64,000 nt of DNA from Demequina lignilytica (GCF_030418305.1 NZ_JAUHPX010000001.1:310001-374000); one strand, 5' to 3'; shown: positions 16,703-29,551, counted from the first letter of the stretch. Translations and numbers: made by a program. The notes: generated by a model from the letters alone, not told the origin.

Positions 16703-18088
16703 GTGTCCGAGTCCACCCCACGCTCGTTTGATGTCCTGATCCTCGGTGGCGGTTCCGGCGGTTACGCCGCGGCGCTGCGGGCCTCCCAGCTCGGCCTCAC
16801 GGTCGGCCTGGTCGAGGAGTCGAAGGTGGGGGGTACGTGCCTCCACAACGGATGCATCCCGACCAAGGCGCTGCTGCACGCCGCGGAGCTCGCCGACAAC
16901 GCGCGCGAGGGCCACAAGTACGGCGTCAACTCCTCGCTCGAGGGCATCGACATGCCGCAGGTCAACGCCTACAAGCAGGGCGTGATCGACCGCCTCTACC
17001 GCGGCCTCACCGGACTGGTGAAGTCGCGCAAGGTCACCGTCATCGAGGGCCACGGCACGCTGGTCGGCACCGACACGGTCGAGGTGAACGGCGAGCGGTA
17101 CACGGGCGCGAACATCGTCCTCGCCTCCGGCTCCTACGCCCGCTCGCTGCCCGGCCTCGAGATCGGCGGCCGCGTCATCACGTCGGACCAGGCGCTCCAG
17201 ATGGAGTGGGTGCCCCAGACCGCGATCGTCCTCGGCGGCGGCGTCATCGGCGTCGAGTTCGCCTCCGTGTGGACGTCGTTCGGCTCGAAGGTGACGATCG
17301 TCGAGGCGCTCCCCCACCTCGCCCCCAACGAGGACGAGTCGCTGTCCAAGGGGCTCGAGCGCGCGTTCCGCAAGCGTGGCATCGACTTCAAGGTCGGGGT
17401 CCGGTTCCAGGGCGTCGAGCAGTCGGACCAGGGCGTCAAGGTCACGCTCGAGGACGGCACGGTGCTCGAGGCCGACATCCTGCTCGTCGCGGTCGGCCGC
17501 GGCCCGCGCACCGCGGACCTGGGCTACGAGGCGCAGGGGGTCCCGATGGACCGAGGCTTCGTGCTCACCAACGAGCGCCTCCACACCGGCGTCGGCAACA
17601 TCTACGCGGTCGGCGACATCGTCCCCGGCCTCCAGCTCGCGCATCGCGGCTTCCAGCAGGGCATCTTCGTCGCCGAGGAGATCGCAGGCCTCGCGCCCCA
17701 GGCGATCGTCGAGTCGAACATCCCCCGCGTCACCTACTGCGAGCCGGAGCTCGGCTCGGTGGGCCTGACGGAGAAGCAGGCCGTCGAGAAGTACGGCGCC
17801 GACAAGGTGAAGTCGCTGGAGTACAACCTGGGAGGCAACGGCAAGAGCCAGATCCTGGGCACCACGGGCTTCATCAAGCTGGTCCGCGTGGTCGACGGAC
17901 CGGTGGTCGGCATCCACATGCTCGGCGCACGCGTCGGCGAGCAGATCGGCGAGGCTCAGCTGATCGTCAGCTGGGACGCCCACCCCGAGGACGTGGCACC
18001 CCTGATCCACGCCCACCCCACCCAGAACGAGGCCCTGGGCGAGGCGCACCTCGCCCTCGCCGGCAAGCCGCTCCACGCGCACGACTGA
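16703..18088 (+). CDS. lpdA: Dihydrolipoyl dehydrogenase (E3)
   Basis: A 461-residue FAD-dependent disulfide oxidoreductase that reoxidises dihydrolipoyl groups of 2-oxoacid dehydrogenase complexes with NAD+. It has the N-terminal FAD motif [14 protein letters not shown], the redox disulfide in GGTCLHNGC (C46, C51), a second nucleotide-binding fold at [12 protein letters not shown], and the C-terminal catalytic [13 protein letters not shown]. The GTG at 16703 has a perfect AAGGAGA site upstream; the longer frame from 16634 was rejected. It heads an operon with sucB, 25 nt downstream. TACAGT at 16674-16679 may be the -10 box. Confidence 0.96.
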   Translation: MSESTPRSFDVLILGGGSGGYAAALRASQLGLTVGLVEESKVGGTCLHNGCIPTKALLHAAELADNAREGHKYGVNSSLEGIDMPQVNAYKQGVIDRLYRGLTGLVKSRKVTVIEGHGTLVGTDTVEVNGERYTGANIVLASGSYARSLPGLEIGGRVITSDQALQMEWVPQTAIVLGGGVIGVEFASVWTSFGSKVTIVEALPHLAPNEDESLSKGLERAFRKRGIDFKVGVRFQGVEQSDQGVKVTLEDGTVLEADILLVAVGRGPRTADLGYEAQGVPMDRGFVLTNERLHTGVGNIYAVGDIVPGLQLAHRGFQQGIFVAEEIAGLAPQAIVESNIPRVTYCEPELGSVGLTEKQAVEKYGADKVKSLEYNLGGNGKSQILGTTGFIKLVRVVDGPVVGIHMLGARVGEQIGEAQLIVSWDAHPEDVAPLIHAHPTQNEALGEAHLALAGKPLHAHD

Positions 18089-18113
18089 ATCCGAACGAGG
18101 GAGTTCCACACCC

Positions 18114-19889
<1,776 letters not shown>

Positions 19890-19906
19890 ATACGAGACAC
19901 CAGAAG

Positions 19907-20794
19907 ATGCGCGTCGTCATCGCGGGCTCCTCGGGGCTCATCGGAACGGCGCTCACGCACTCGCTTCACGAGGGCGGCCACGACGTGGTCGCCCTCGTGC
20001 GGCGTCCGGCGCGCGACGATCACGAGTCGCAGTGGGATCCCCGCGCCGGAACCCTCGACGCCGACCTGCTGCTCTCCGCCGACGCGGTGGTCAACCTCGC
20101 GGGCGCCTCGATCGGCGACAAGCGCCTCACCGACGCGTACGCGGCGGTGGTGCGCTCCTCGCGCGTGGAGTCGACCGCGACGCTCGCGTCCGCGCTCACC
20201 CGCGGCTTCGAGGGCGTGCTGATCCAGGGCTCCGCGATGGGCTACTACGGCGACCGGGGCGACGAGGTCCTGAGCGAGCGCTCCGGGCCCGGGTCGACGC
20301 TGCTTGCGAGCATCGTCCAGGACTGGGAGGCCGCGGCCCAGCCGGTCCGCGACGCGGGGATCCGCACGGTGACCGTGCGGACAGGGCTGGTGCTCGCCCC
20401 GCACGGGGGGTTCGCGGAGCGGCTGCTTCCGCTGGTGACCCGCGGTCTGCTGAGGTCGCTGGGGCCCGGCGACGCGTGGCACTCGTGGATCACGCTCGAG
20501 GACCACATCCGCGCCCTGCGCTTCCTCATCGACAGCGAGCATGCGGGCGCGGTCAACGCGATCGCGCCGGCGGCGGCCCGTGACGCGGCGTTGATCCGCG
20601 CCCTCAGCGAGGCGGCGGGCAGGCGCCCCGGATTCAGCGTCCCCGCGTTCGTGCTCGAGGCCGCCATCGGACCCGCCGTCGAGGATCTGCTGTCCTCTCA
20701 GCACGCCCAGCCCGGCGTGCTGACCAGGCTCGGCTTCGAGTGGCACCACCCCACGATCGAGGACGCCGCGCGCTGGGTCATGGCGCGGCGCTGA
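19907..20794 (+). CDS. TIGR01777-type NAD-dependent epimerase/dehydratase-like protein
   Basis: A 295-residue short-chain-dehydrogenase-fold protein of the YfcH/SulA-like TIGR01777 family. The N-terminal GSSGLIGTAL nucleotide motif, VNLAGASIGDKR, SAMGYYGDRGDEV (the catalytic Tyr region) and a C-terminal DUF1731-like segment (PGVLTRLGFEWHHP) are visible. The reaction is unknown in the whole family. The ATG lies 17 nt after the sucB stop, so it is likely cotranscribed with lpdA-sucB. Its 3' end overlaps the convergent kinase-like gene by 17 nt. Confidence 0.85.
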   Translation: MRVVIAGSSGLIGTALTHSLHEGGHDVVALVRRPARDDHESQWDPRAGTLDADLLLSADAVVNLAGASIGDKRLTDAYAAVVRSSRVESTATLASALTRGFEGVLIQGSAMGYYGDRGDEVLSERSGPGSTLLASIVQDWEAAAQPVRDAGIRTVTVRTGLVLAPHGGFAERLLPLVTRGLLRSLGPGDAWHSWITLEDHIRALRFLIDSEHAGAVNAIAPAAARDAALIRALSEAAGRRPGFSVPAFVLEAAIGPAVEDLLSSQHAQPGVLTRLGFEWHHPTIEDAARWVMARR

Positions 20795-22007
20795 CGTCGC
20801 TCACGCGCCACCGCTCCCCCGACCACACGAGCTCGAGCACCGCGGTCTCGACCGCCGCCTCGATCTCGCGCCTCTCACCCTCCGCGGTGACCCACGTGTG
20901 CGCACCGATACGCGTGGTCACCTCGACCGTCGCCGCCTCACCGTCGACCATCACCGTCGAGGCCTCGATCTCCGGGTCGCCGAGCCCCTCCACCGCGGCA
21001 CCGTCGGCCAGCAGCGCGGCCTGATGCTCGAGCTGCGCCCACGCGGCCGACCCCGGGACCGCCAGCCCGGCCAGCGCATCGCCATCGCCCGACTCGAGCG
21101 CGGCGAAACGTGCCCGCGTCAGCTCGCGGGCGGCGTCGGTGGGCTCCACCCCGACCGGCGGCTGCGCCGCGGCCTCCACCAGGACCGTCGTGGCGCCCGC
21201 CGCGCCCTCCGGCACCGACGGCGGGAGGGCGCTCCACAGGAAGCCAGCCGTGAGCGCGAGGACCACCGTCCCCGCGACGAGCGGGACGCGTCGCCGCAGC
21301 CGCCATGCCCACGCGCGGGGATCACGCGCGGTCGCCGCAGTCGAGGCGGCGGACCGGAGCGACGGCGCGACGTCGACTGCCTCGGGCCGCCACCGGGCGG
21401 TCTCGGCGCAGCTCGTCAAACCGGCAGCGATCGACTCGGCGGGTGGGCGCGCGGCCGGATCCTCGGCCAGCAGGGGTGCCGTCCAGGCATCCGCCTGGAC
21501 GGCGATCGTGGGAGCCGCCATGTGGCGGCCCAGCCTCCCGAGCGCGTAGACGTCTCCGGCAGGGCTGGGTCCGCCCGCCGCCTCGGGCGCGGCGAAGCCG
21601 GGCGTCCCGTGCTCGCGACCGAGCGCGGGTCCGATGAGGTCGATCAGCAGCGGACGCTCGGCCACGAGCACGTTGCCCGGAGAGACGTCGCCGTGAGCCA
21701 GGCCGTGGCGGTGCAGCGCGGCGAGGGCGTCGGCGAGGCCCGACATCAGCCACACCCACTGCTCGAGCGACGTGATGCCCGCGTGCGGGCCGGTTCCGCG
21801 CGCGGTGCCCAGGTCGGGCGCGGACACCCGCGGGGTGCAGACCTGCACGGTGGACCCGTCGCGCCGCACGTCGAGGGGCGGCACCAGGCCGGGGTGGTCC
21901 ACCGCCGCCAACGCCGCCATCCGTGCGCGGGCGGCGCGCTCGACGGCGTCGCCCTCCCCCACGTCGCGCACGACGCGACGCAGGGAGAGCGGTCGAGGGC
22001 TGGTCAC
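20778..22007 (-). CDS. Serine/threonine-protein-kinase-like membrane protein, probable pseudokinase
   Basis: A 409-residue protein with an N-terminal kinase-like domain, one membrane helix (about residues 241-260) and an extracytoplasmic C-terminal domain of ~150 residues. The catalytic loop HGDVSPGN (D107, N112) replaces the usual HRDLKPxN, and IDLIG (D123) stands for DFG. No glycine-rich loop or VAIK-type lysine is evident before it: the region reads [19 protein letters not shown]. It may therefore be a pseudokinase that senses outside the cell. The GTG at 22007 is chosen; the frame continues upstream but would overlap the next gene. Its target is unknown. Confidence 0.65.
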   Translation of the reverse strand: MTSPRPLSLRRVVRDVGEGDAVERAARARMAALAAVDHPGLVPPLDVRRDGSTVQVCTPRVSAPDLGTARGTGPHAGITSLEQWVWLMSGLADALAALHRHGLAHGDVSPGNVLVAERPLLIDLIGPALGREHGTPGFAAPEAAGGPSPAGDVYALGRLGRHMAAPTIAVQADAWTAPLLAEDPAARPPAESIAAGLTSCAETARWRPEAVDVAPSLRSAASTAATARDPRAWAWRLRRRVPLVAGTVVLALTAGFLWSALPPSVPEGAAGATTVLVEAAAQPPVGVEPTDAARELTRARFAALESGDGDALAGLAVPGSAAWAQLEHQAALLADGAAVEGLGDPEIEASTVMVDGEAATVEVTTRIGAHTWVTAEGERREIEAAVETAVLELVWSGERWRVSDVSAAP

Positions 22008-22074
22008 CCCCTCACGGTGCCACCGGCCCCACGAGGGGCGGGCGTTCTCCACAGGGGCGAACGCCCGCCCGGCG

Positions 22075-24267
22075 TCAGTCCCCGATGCGGCGGGCCGGCC
22101 ACCACGCGCGCCGGCCGATGTCGCCGATGAGCCCGGGCACCAGGAGCGAGCGCACCACGAACGTGTCGATGAGCACGCCCGCGGCCACGATGAACGCGAT
22201 CTGCGCAAGGAAGATCAGCGGGATCACCCCGAGCGCGGCGAAGGTCGCGGCCAGCACGATGCCCGCGGAGGTGATGACGCCTCCCGTCACCGCGAGGGCC
22301 CGGCGGACGCCCTGACGCGCGCCGTGCTCCAACGACTCCTCGCGGGCCCTCGACATGAGGAAGATCGAGTAGTCGACGCCGAGCGCGACCAGGAACACGA
22401 AGCCCAGCAGCGGCACCGACGGATCCGTGCCGGGGAACCCGAGCACGTGGTTGAACACGATCGCGGACAGGCCCATGGTCGCGGCGAAGCTCAGCACGTT
22501 CGCGAGGATGATCAGCACGGGCGCCAGGATCGAGCGCAGCAGCAGCATGAGCACGATCAGGATCACCACGAGGATCGTGGGCAGGATGATGACCAGGTCC
22601 CGCTCGCTGGTGAGCCGGGTGTCGAGCGACTCGGCGGCCTGGCCACCGACCAGCGCGTCCGCGTCGACGGCATGCGCCGCCTCGCGGACGTCGGCGACGA
22701 TCTCGAGGGCCTCCGCCGACGACGCGGACACCTGGGTGACCGCGTTCACCTCGACACGGCCGTCGATGACGATCGGGTCCTCAGGGACGGCGCCCGCGGG
22801 GGCGCCCGCCGCCACGGCCGGGGTGAGCAGGTAGGCCGCGCTGACGCCGTCGACGGCGGCGACGGCGGACAGCACGTCCTCCGCCGAGTCCTCCGGGGTG
22901 ATCACCCGGATCGGCGACGTCGCGCCGGCGTCGAAGTGCTGCTCGAGGAACTCGAAGCCCGAGACAGACTCGGTCTCCGCGGTGAAGATGTCGCGCTCGC
23001 CCAGCCCGCCGGACTTGAAGGTCGGCACGAACGCGGCGAGCACCACCAGACCCAGCGCGGCGGACGCCCACACGACGCGCGGGCGGGCGTCGACGAACCG
23101 CGACACGCGGCCCCAGACCCCGGCGCGCGCCTCGACGGCCTCGATGGTCTCCTCCGCCTCGTGGTTGTCATCGCCGCGGTAGCGCGGCATCGCCGGCCAG
23201 AACACGCCCCTCGCATGCTTGCCTCCGATCAGCAGCAGCGCAGGCAGCAGCGTGAGCGCGGCGAGGAACGATGCGGCGATGCCGATCGCGCCCGCCGGAC
23301 CGAGCGCGGCGTTCGACTTGAGGTCGCTCAGCAGCAGCACGAGCAGGCCAAGGACCACCGTGCCGGCCGAGGCCGCGATGGGCTCGAGCGAGCGCCTCCA
23401 GGCGCGGCCCAGGGCGGCGTACGGCGAGCGCACGCGCAGCAGTTCTTCGCGGTAGCGCGCCACCAGCAGCAGCGCGTAGTCGGTGGTGGCGCCCACCACC
23501 AGGATGAACATGATGCCCTGGCTCTGGCCGTTGAGCGTGATCACGTCGGCCGACGCCATCGCGTAGACCGCGATGATGGCGCCCGTGAGCGCGAGCATCG
23601 ACGTCGCGAGCACCAGGAACGGCAGCACGGGGCTCCGGTAGACGATGAGCAGGATGATGAGGACCACGCCGAGCGCGACCAGGAGCAGGATGCCGTCGAT
23701 CCCGCCGAAGGCCTCCACCAGGTCGGCCACCAGCCCCGCCGGACCGGTGACGTAGCCGGTGAGGCCTGTGTCGGCCTCCTCCCAGGCCGCGCGCAAGGTG
23801 TCCACGTACCGCTGTCCGATGGTCTCCTCGCCCGCCGCCTCGTCGAACACCTCGGCGTCGACCGCGAGCGAGGCGAGGATGGCCTCGCCGTCCTCCGACG
23901 GCACCGCGGTCGGACCCTGGCCCTGCGGGCCGGTCAGGGTGACGTCGCCGACGGTGCGACCGTCGGGGTCGCCCTCGAGCGGGACCGCCAGGGCGGAGTC
24001 GAGGAAGGCCTGGACGGTCGCGAGGTCCTCGGGACCGCCCTCGACCACCAGGAGCGCGGGGACGGACTCCGTCGGCGCGAACTCCGCGTGCGCGGCCGCC
24101 GCCTCCGTCGACTCGGCGCTCGAGGGCAGGAACGCGGCGGAGTCGTTCTCCTGCACCTCCGACAGCACTCCGAAGGTCTGTCCGCCGGCTCCGCCGATGG
24201 CGAGCCAGGCGACGATGGTCAGGACGACGGCGATGGGACGGAGCCAGGGACGCTTCAGCACGTTCAT
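22075..24267 (-). CDS. MMPL-family RND transporter
   Basis: A 730-residue membrane protein with the internal duplication of the MMPL/RND family: helix 1 ([19 protein letters not shown]), a large extracytoplasmic loop, a five-helix block, then the same order again. The second block shows [18 protein letters not shown], with the GxDY-type proton-relay motif; the first block has [20 protein letters not shown]. Actinobacterial relatives export lipids, lipopeptides or drugs. The substrate is unknown, and the neighbours (a kinase-like sensor and lipB) do not point to one. The ATG at 24267 begins just before the first helix; the longer open frame to 25035 overlaps lipB. Confidence 0.9.
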   Translation of the reverse strand: MNVLKRPWLRPIAVVLTIVAWLAIGGAGGQTFGVLSEVQENDSAAFLPSSAESTEAAAAHAEFAPTESVPALLVVEGGPEDLATVQAFLDSALAVPLEGDPDGRTVGDVTLTGPQGQGPTAVPSEDGEAILASLAVDAEVFDEAAGEETIGQRYVDTLRAAWEEADTGLTGYVTGPAGLVADLVEAFGGIDGILLLVALGVVLIILLIVYRSPVLPFLVLATSMLALTGAIIAVYAMASADVITLNGQSQGIMFILVVGATTDYALLLVARYREELLRVRSPYAALGRAWRRSLEPIAASAGTVVLGLLVLLLSDLKSNAALGPAGAIGIAASFLAALTLLPALLLIGGKHARGVFWPAMPRYRGDDNHEAEETIEAVEARAGVWGRVSRFVDARPRVVWASAALGLVVLAAFVPTFKSGGLGERDIFTAETESVSGFEFLEQHFDAGATSPIRVITPEDSAEDVLSAVAAVDGVSAAYLLTPAVAAGAPAGAVPEDPIVIDGRVEVNAVTQVSASSAEALEIVADVREAAHAVDADALVGGQAAESLDTRLTSERDLVIILPTILVVILIVLMLLLRSILAPVLIILANVLSFAATMGLSAIVFNHVLGFPGTDPSVPLLGFVFLVALGVDYSIFLMSRAREESLEHGARQGVRRALAVTGGVITSAGIVLAATFAALGVIPLIFLAQIAFIVAAGVLIDTFVVRSLLVPGLIGDIGRRAWWPARRIGD

Positions 24268-24333
24268 AGTGAACGGCTCAACCGCGCGCGCGGAGCGATA
24301 TTCCCGCGCGCGCAGAGAAGTTACCCTTCTGTG

Positions 24334-25026
24334 ATGCGGATCGTCCCCCTCGACCTCGGCACACGCCTGATCCCGTACCAGGAGGCGTGGGATCTTCAGC
24401 GCCGGATCCATGCCCAGGTGGTGGCCGGCGAGGAGCCGGACACCGTGCTGCTCGTGGAGCACGAGCCCGTCTACACCGCGGGCAAGCGGACCGCCGCGTG
24501 GGACAGGCCCGTCGACGGCACCCCGGTCGTCGACGTGGACCGCGGCGGTCGCATCACGTTCCACGGCCCCGGCCAGCTGGTCGGCTATCCGATCGTGCGC
24601 CTCGCGGAGCCCGTGGACGTGGTGCGCTACGTGCGGACGCTCGAGCAGGCGGTCATGGACACCTGCGCACACTTCGGGATCGAGACGATGCGCGTCGAGG
24701 ACCGCTCGGGCGTGTGGCTCCCGGCGGCGGACGGCCGCCGCGAGCGGAAGATCTGCGCGATCGGCGTGCGCGTCGCCAAGGGCGTCACCATGCACGGCTT
24801 CGCGCTCAACTGCACCACCGACCTGGCCTGGTACGACCGCATCGTCCCGTGCGGCATCTCCGACGCCGACGTGACCTCGCTGAGCGCCGAGCTGGGCCGC
24901 GAGGTGACGCTGGACGAGGCGCGCGAGCCGCTGCTCGGATTCCTCGAAGCCGCCCTCGCCGACGTAAGGTGGGCGCAGGCGAGCACCCCCGCCGACTCCC
25001 CGCTCCCCACGAAGGAGACCGTGTGA
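24334..25026 (+). CDS. lipB: Octanoyltransferase
   Basis: A 230-residue LipB that transfers octanoyl groups from acyl-carrier protein to lipoyl domains such as those of the nearby SucB. Family motifs: [34 protein letters not shown], the catalytic Lys in ERKICAIG (K139) and the catalytic Cys in VPCGI (C173). A TACCCT -10 box lies 6 nt before the ATG, so translation is probably leaderless. The stop codon overlaps the lipA start. Confidence 0.96.
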   Translation: MRIVPLDLGTRLIPYQEAWDLQRRIHAQVVAGEEPDTVLLVEHEPVYTAGKRTAAWDRPVDGTPVVDVDRGGRITFHGPGQLVGYPIVRLAEPVDVVRYVRTLEQAVMDTCAHFGIETMRVEDRSGVWLPAADGRRERKICAIGVRVAKGVTMHGFALNCTTDLAWYDRIVPCGISDADVTSLSAELGREVTLDEAREPLLGFLEAALADVRWAQASTPADSPLPTKETV

Positions 25027-26042
25027 CCATCGCACCCGAGGGCCGCAAGATGCTGCGCGTCGAGGCCCGGAACGCCGCCGTTCCGATCGAGCGCAAGCCC
25101 GAGTGGATCCGCACCAAGGCGACCATGGGCCCCGAGTACAAGGACCTCAAGGGTCTGGTGAAGTCCGGCGGCCTGCACACCGTGTGCGAGGAGGCGGGCT
25201 GCCCCAACATCTTCGAGTGCTGGGAGGATCGCGAGGCGACCTTCCTCATCGGCGGGGACCAGTGCACGCGGCGCTGCGACTTCTGCCAGATCGACACCGG
25301 CAAGCCCGCGGACTTCGACGCGGACGAGCCGCGCCGCGTCGCCGAGTCCGTCCAGCAGATGGGCCTCAAGTACTCCACCGTCACCGGCGTCGCGCGCGAC
25401 GACCTGGCCGATGGCGGCGCCTGGCTCTACGCCGAGACGGTGCGGCAGATCCACGCGCTCAACCCCGGCGTGGGCGTCGAGCTGCTGATCCCCGACTTCA
25501 ACGCCGAGCCCGACCAGCTGGCCGAGGTCTTCTCCTCGCGCCCCGAGGTGCTCGCGCACAACCTCGAGACCGTGCCGCGGGTGTTCAAGCGCATCCGCCC
25601 GGGCTTCCGCTACGAGCGCTCCCTGTCCGTGCTGACGGCGGCGCAGGAGGACGGCCTGGTCACCAAGTCGAACCTCATCCTCGGCATGGGCGAGACGTTC
25701 GACGAGGCCGTCGAGGCGCTGCGTGACCTCCACGCCGCCGGGTGCGACCTCATCACCATCACCCAGTACCTGCGCCCGAGCCCCCGCCACCACCCCGTGG
25801 ACCGCTGGGTCAAGCCGCAGGAGTTCGTCGACCTGTCCGACATCGCGACCGAGATCGGCTTCCTGGGCGTCATGTCCGGCCCGCTGGTGCGCTCGTCGTA
25901 CCGTGCCGGCCGGCTGTGGGGCCAGGCGATGCGGCGCAAGGGTCGGGAGATCCCGGCGCCGCTCGCGCACCTCGGCGAGGAGACGGAGTCCCGCCAGGAG
26001 GCCTCCGCGCTGCTGCGGGCGAATCCGACGCTCGCCGGCTGA
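25023..26042 (+). CDS. lipA: Lipoyl synthase
   Basis: A 339-residue radical SAM enzyme that inserts two sulfurs into octanoyl groups to form lipoate. Both 4Fe-4S clusters are visible: the auxiliary site C55, C60, C66 ([13 protein letters not shown]) and the radical SAM site C81, C85, C88 (CTRRCDFC). The C-terminal RSSYRAG motif with the Ser ligand is present. The GTG start overlaps the lipB stop by 4 nt (GTGTGA), implying coupled translation. Confidence 0.97.
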   Translation: MTIAPEGRKMLRVEARNAAVPIERKPEWIRTKATMGPEYKDLKGLVKSGGLHTVCEEAGCPNIFECWEDREATFLIGGDQCTRRCDFCQIDTGKPADFDADEPRRVAESVQQMGLKYSTVTGVARDDLADGGAWLYAETVRQIHALNPGVGVELLIPDFNAEPDQLAEVFSSRPEVLAHNLETVPRVFKRIRPGFRYERSLSVLTAAQEDGLVTKSNLILGMGETFDEAVEALRDLHAAGCDLITITQYLRPSPRHHPVDRWVKPQEFVDLSDIATEIGFLGVMSGPLVRSSYRAGRLWGQAMRRKGREIPAPLAHLGEETESRQEASALLRANPTLAG

Positions 26043-26090
26043 CCCGGAGGGTCCGGCTCCCGCACGTCACGCACTAGACTGTCCCGCATC

Positions 26091-26792
26091 ATGGCTAAGG
26101 ACACCTCGCCTCAGAAGAAGCAGCGCTGGTACTCGCTGGTCGCCCAGGCCTACAAGGTCACGGCGCCGCACGACAAGTGGCTGCTGCCCGGCATCATCGG
26201 CATCATCGTGGGCGGCATCGCCGTCTTCGTGGTGATCGGTCTGATCATCGGCGGCACCGCCGCGATCATCTACACCTCGATCTTCGGCGTTCTCACCGCG
26301 CTGCTGGGCGCGATGTACTTCCTCACGCGCCGCTTCGAGAGCAACGCCTACGCCCGCATGGCGGGCCAGCCCGGCGCGGCCCTCGCGGTCGCTCAGGCCA
26401 TCCGCTCCGGCTGGGAGTTCCAGGACGAGCCGGTCAACATGGATCCCCGCAGCCAGGCGATCGTGTTCCAGGGCGTCGGCAAGGGCGGGATCGTGCTGCT
26501 GGCCGAGGGCGGCAACGCCGCGCGCAAGACGGTGCAGACCACGACCAAGCGCATCGAGAAGCTGGTCCCCGGCGTCCCCGTCACCTCCTACTACGTGGGC
26601 TCGGGCGAGGGCGAGGTGTCGCTCGCGAAGCTGCAGCGCACCATCCGCAAGACCCCGAAGGCGCTCAACAAGAACGCGCAGGCGACCGTGAAGGCGCGCC
26701 TCAAGGCGATCGGTGGCAGCAAGCCCCCGCTGCCGAAGGGCATCGACCCGGTCCGCGCGCGCCCGGACCGCAAGGGCATGCGCGGCCGCTGA
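26091..26792 (+). CDS. DUF4191 membrane protein
   Basis: A 233-residue protein of the actinobacterial DUF4191 family, commonly found after lipA. After a basic N-terminus come two adjacent membrane helices (about residues 42-65 and 69-85), then a soluble cytoplasmic domain with IVFQGVGKGGIVLLAEGG and a very basic C-terminal tail (ARPDRKGMRGR). Function is unknown. A TAGACT box (26075-26080) lies 10 nt before the ATG, giving a leader of only a few bases. Confidence 0.85.
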   Translation: MAKDTSPQKKQRWYSLVAQAYKVTAPHDKWLLPGIIGIIVGGIAVFVVIGLIIGGTAAIIYTSIFGVLTALLGAMYFLTRRFESNAYARMAGQPGAALAVAQAIRSGWEFQDEPVNMDPRSQAIVFQGVGKGGIVLLAEGGNAARKTVQTTTKRIEKLVPGVPVTSYYVGSGEGEVSLAKLQRTIRKTPKALNKNAQATVKARLKAIGGSKPPLPKGIDPVRARPDRKGMRGR

Positions 26793-26805
26793 GCCCGACG
26801 ACGAC

Positions 26806-26845
26806 CCGCCCGTGAGCCCCCGAGGGGGAGCTCACGGGCGGTTTC
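26806..26845 (+). terminator. Hairpin terminator after the DUF4191 gene
   Basis: A 12-bp perfect stem (26806-26817 with 26830-26841) is followed by TTTCC. It lies between convergent genes. Confidence 0.8.
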
Positions 26846-26873
26846 CTCGTCGTGGGCGACTTCTGCGGGGCGC

Positions 26874-27527
26874 TCAGCGTGGCGCGCCGAGCGTGACGCG
26901 CACCCCGAGCGGCCCCGCCCCGAAGGAGACCTCGCGCATGTCGGCGACGCGCGGCAGACCCTCCGTGGCGGGCGTCGACAGCCCTCCGACGACCACCACC
27001 GTCGCCCCGGCCTCGAGCGCGGACCGCACCCCCGCATCGGCGTCCTCGAACACGACGCACTCCCCCGCGGTGGTGCCGAGCAGCCCGGCGCCCCTGCGGT
27101 AGGGCTCCGGGTCGGGCTTGCCGCGCTCGACGTCCTCGGCCGCGACCATGCGGGTCACCTCGGGGAAGCCGAGCCGTTCCATGCGTCGCAGGGCTGCCGT
27201 CCGGACGGCGGAGGTCACGACGGCCCACCGCGCCGGAGGGATCGCCCGCACCGCCGCGACGGCGCCCGGCACCTCGACCTCGGCGTCGAAGCGCTCGTTC
27301 TCCCAGGCGCTGATGCGCGCGAACCAGGGCTCGATGTCCGCGTCGTCCCCCAGGAACCGCCGCAGCGTGGCCCGGGCCGGGACGCCGTGGACGTGCGCGA
27401 GCACCACCGCCGGGTCGAGGCCCACCTCGCGCGCGAAGTCGCCCCACACCTGGTCCACCATGCCGGTGGAGTCCACGAGCGTGCCGTCCATGTCGAGCAG
27501 GACGCCGGCGACGTCGAGCACCGTCAT
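26874..27527 (-). CDS. HAD-family phosphatase (sugar phosphatase-like)
   Basis: A 217-residue HAD hydrolase of the beta-phosphoglucomutase/sugar phosphatase group. All catalytic motifs are intact: LLDMDGTLVDST (nucleophile and acid/base Asp), VVTSAVRT, GKPDPEPY (Lys) and VFEDADAGVRSA. It probably removes phosphate from a small sugar phosphate. It begins inside the RDD gene stop region with a 4-nt overlap (ATGA), so the two are cotranscribed. It contrasts with the HAD gene at 36170, whose motifs are destroyed. Confidence 0.88.
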   Translation of the reverse strand: MTVLDVAGVLLDMDGTLVDSTGMVDQVWGDFAREVGLDPAVVLAHVHGVPARATLRRFLGDDADIEPWFARISAWENERFDAEVEVPGAVAAVRAIPPARWAVVTSAVRTAALRRMERLGFPEVTRMVAAEDVERGKPDPEPYRRGAGLLGTTAGECVVFEDADAGVRSALEAGATVVVVGGLSTPATEGLPRVADMREVSFGAGPLGVRVTLGAPR

Positions 27528-27952
27528 GCGGCGGCTCCCGTACGGACGATGCGGGTGCCGGCCAGGCGGTCGTGCAGCCCTCGCCCGTCCGGTCCCCACA
27601 CGACGGCGGGGATGACGAGCGCGAGGAGCGCCGTGCGGATGAGCGCCTTGACGGGGCCCACGAACGACGCACCGTCCTCCCGAATCACCCGGAGCCCCAT
27701 GACGCGATGCCCGATGGTGGTGCCCAGGGTCGCGACCAGCAGCAGATGCTGCGCCGCCCAGACGCCGAGAGTCGCGAACGGCGCTCCGGCGAGCAGCACC
27801 CGCTCGGGCAGCGTGGCGACGCCGGGATCGAGGGCCGGGTCGGCGAAGAACGCGCTCGATACGAGCAGGCTGAGGATCCAGTCGATGCCGATGCCGAGCA
27901 GCCGTCTCATGGTGGGCGCGACGGGGGTCGCGGCCGTCTCGTCGGGAGTCAC
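27524..27952 (-). CDS. RDD-family membrane protein
   Basis: A 142-residue protein with three predicted membrane segments. The family signature is TMRRLLGIGIDWILS near the N-terminus (R and D retained) and GTTIGHRVMGLRVIREDG in the middle. RDD proteins are poorly understood; some act as ion transport factors. The GTG start is supported by a TAGGCT -10 box (27959-27964 on this strand) exactly 6 nt upstream. It is the first gene of a two-gene unit with the HAD phosphatase. Confidence 0.85.
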   Translation of the reverse strand: MTPDETAATPVAPTMRRLLGIGIDWILSLLVSSAFFADPALDPGVATLPERVLLAGAPFATLGVWAAQHLLLVATLGTTIGHRVMGLRVIREDGASFVGPVKALIRTALLALVIPAVVWGPDGRGLHDRLAGTRIVRTGAAA

Positions 27953-28020
27953 GGCGTCAGCCTAGCCGCGGTCGCCGCGGGGCCGATCCGTGCGGGCGAT
28001 GGCCGGTTTCGGGGCCACAT

Positions 28021-28036
28021 GTAACAGTTCTGAAAC
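28021..28036 (+). promoter_or_regulatory. GlnR box upstream of glnA
   Basis: GTAAC-AGTTCT-GAAAC matches the actinobacterial GlnR consensus (gTnAc, six bases, GaAAc) with no mismatch. It lies 97 bp before the glnA start and about 33 bp upstream of a TAGGGT -10-like element (28069-28074), a spacing suitable for activation. It predicts nitrogen control of glnA by a GlnR protein encoded elsewhere. Confidence 0.7.
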
Positions 28037-28117
28037 ATCGCCTGTATCCGGAGGCAACAGTACGGCCCTAGGGTGGTCATGCCAGAGAAGGCCTTCCACC
28101 TCATCTAGGAGTACCGG

Positions 28118-29551
28118 ATGTTCAAAGACGCCAATGAGGCGATCGAGTATGTGAAGAACGAGGGTGTCGAGTTCGTCGACATCCGCTTCTGCGACCTCCC
28201 CGGTCAGATGCAGCACTTCAACATCCCCGCGTCGCAGTTCACCGAGGACGTGTTCACCGAGGGCGCGATGTTCGACGGTTCGTCGATCCGCGGCTTCCAG
28301 GCGATCAACGAGTCCGACATGAAGCTGCTGCCGGATGTCGCCACCGCGTTCATCGACCCGTTCCGCAAGGCCAAGACCCTGGTCATCAACTTCTCGATCG
28401 TGGACCCGTTCACGAACGAGCCCTACTCGCGCGACCCCCGCAACATCGCGGCGAAGGCCGTCGAGTACCTGAACTCCACCGGCATCGGCGACACCGCGTT
28501 CTTCGCGCCCGAGGCCGAGTTCTTCATCTTCGACTCGGTGCGGTTCGACACGAACCAGCACGAGGGCTACTACCACATCGACTCGTCCGAGGCCTGGTGG
28601 AACACCGGCACCGAGTACGAGGAGGACGGCACCCCGAACCGCGGCTACAAGACGCGCTACAAGGGCGGCTACTTCCCCGTCTCCCCCGGCGACCAGTTCG
28701 CGGACCTCCGCGACGAGATGTGCAAGGTCCTCGAGGAGGTCGGCCTGCACCTCGAGCGCGCGCACCACGAGGTGGGCACCGCCGGTCAGCAGGAGATCAA
28801 CTACCGGTTCAACACCCTGCTCCACGCCGGTGACGACATCCAGAAGTTCAAGTACGTCATCAAGAACGTGGCCTGGAAGCACGGCAAGACCGTCACCTTC
28901 ATGCCGAAGCCGCTGTTCGGCGACAACGGCTCGGGCATGCACGTGCACCAGTCGATCTGGAAGAACGGCGAGCCGCTGTTCTACGACGAGGCCGGCTACG
29001 GTGGCCTGTCGGACATCGCCCGCTGGTACATCGGCGGCATCCTGAAGCACGCGCCCTCGCTGCTCGCCTTCACCAACCCGACCGTGAACTCGTACCACCG
29101 CCTCGTGCCGGGCTACGAGGCCCCGGTCAACCTGGTGTACTCGGCTCGCAACCGCTCCGCCGCGGTCCGCATCCCGATCACCGGCTCGAACCCGAAGGCC
29201 AAGCGCATCGAGTTCCGCGCGCCCGACCCGTCGTCGAACCCCTACCTCGCGTTCGCGGCGCTCCTGATGGCCGGCATCGACGGCATCAAGAACCGCATCG
29301 AGCCGCCGGCCCCGGTCGACAAGGACCTCTACGAGCTTCCCCCGGAGGAGCACGCCCTCATCCCGCAGGTGCCGGACTCGCTCCCGAAGGTGCTCGACTC
29401 GCTCGAGGCCGACCACGCGTTCCTCACCGAGGGCGGCGTGTTCACCGAGGACCTCATCGAGATGTGGATCGACCTCAAGCGCACGCAGGAGATCGACCCG
29501 CTGCGCTTCCGTCCGCACCCGCACGAGTTCGAGCTCTACTACGACTGCTGA
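28118..29551 (+). CDS. glnA: Glutamine synthetase type I
   Basis: A 477-residue GSI that makes glutamine from glutamate, ammonia and ATP. The beta-grasp start ([16 protein letters not shown]), [10 protein letters not shown], the metal-binding PEAEFFIFD, the [12 protein letters not shown] loop, [16 protein letters not shown], and NRSAAVRIP are present. The adenylylation loop DLYELPPEE keeps the tyrosine, so control by adenylyltransferase is likely (GSI-beta). Regulation by GlnR is predicted from the upstream box. It is monocistronic with a strong terminator. Confidence 0.98.
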   Translation: MFKDANEAIEYVKNEGVEFVDIRFCDLPGQMQHFNIPASQFTEDVFTEGAMFDGSSIRGFQAINESDMKLLPDVATAFIDPFRKAKTLVINFSIVDPFTNEPYSRDPRNIAAKAVEYLNSTGIGDTAFFAPEAEFFIFDSVRFDTNQHEGYYHIDSSEAWWNTGTEYEEDGTPNRGYKTRYKGGYFPVSPGDQFADLRDEMCKVLEEVGLHLERAHHEVGTAGQQEINYRFNTLLHAGDDIQKFKYVIKNVAWKHGKTVTFMPKPLFGDNGSGMHVHQSIWKNGEPLFYDEAGYGGLSDIARWYIGGILKHAPSLLAFTNPTVNSYHRLVPGYEAPVNLVYSARNRSAAVRIPITGSNPKAKRIEFRAPDPSSNPYLAFAALLMAGIDGIKNRIEPPAPVDKDLYELPPEEHALIPQVPDSLPKVLDSLEADHAFLTEGGVFTEDLIEMWIDLKRTQEIDPLRFRPHPHEFELYYDC

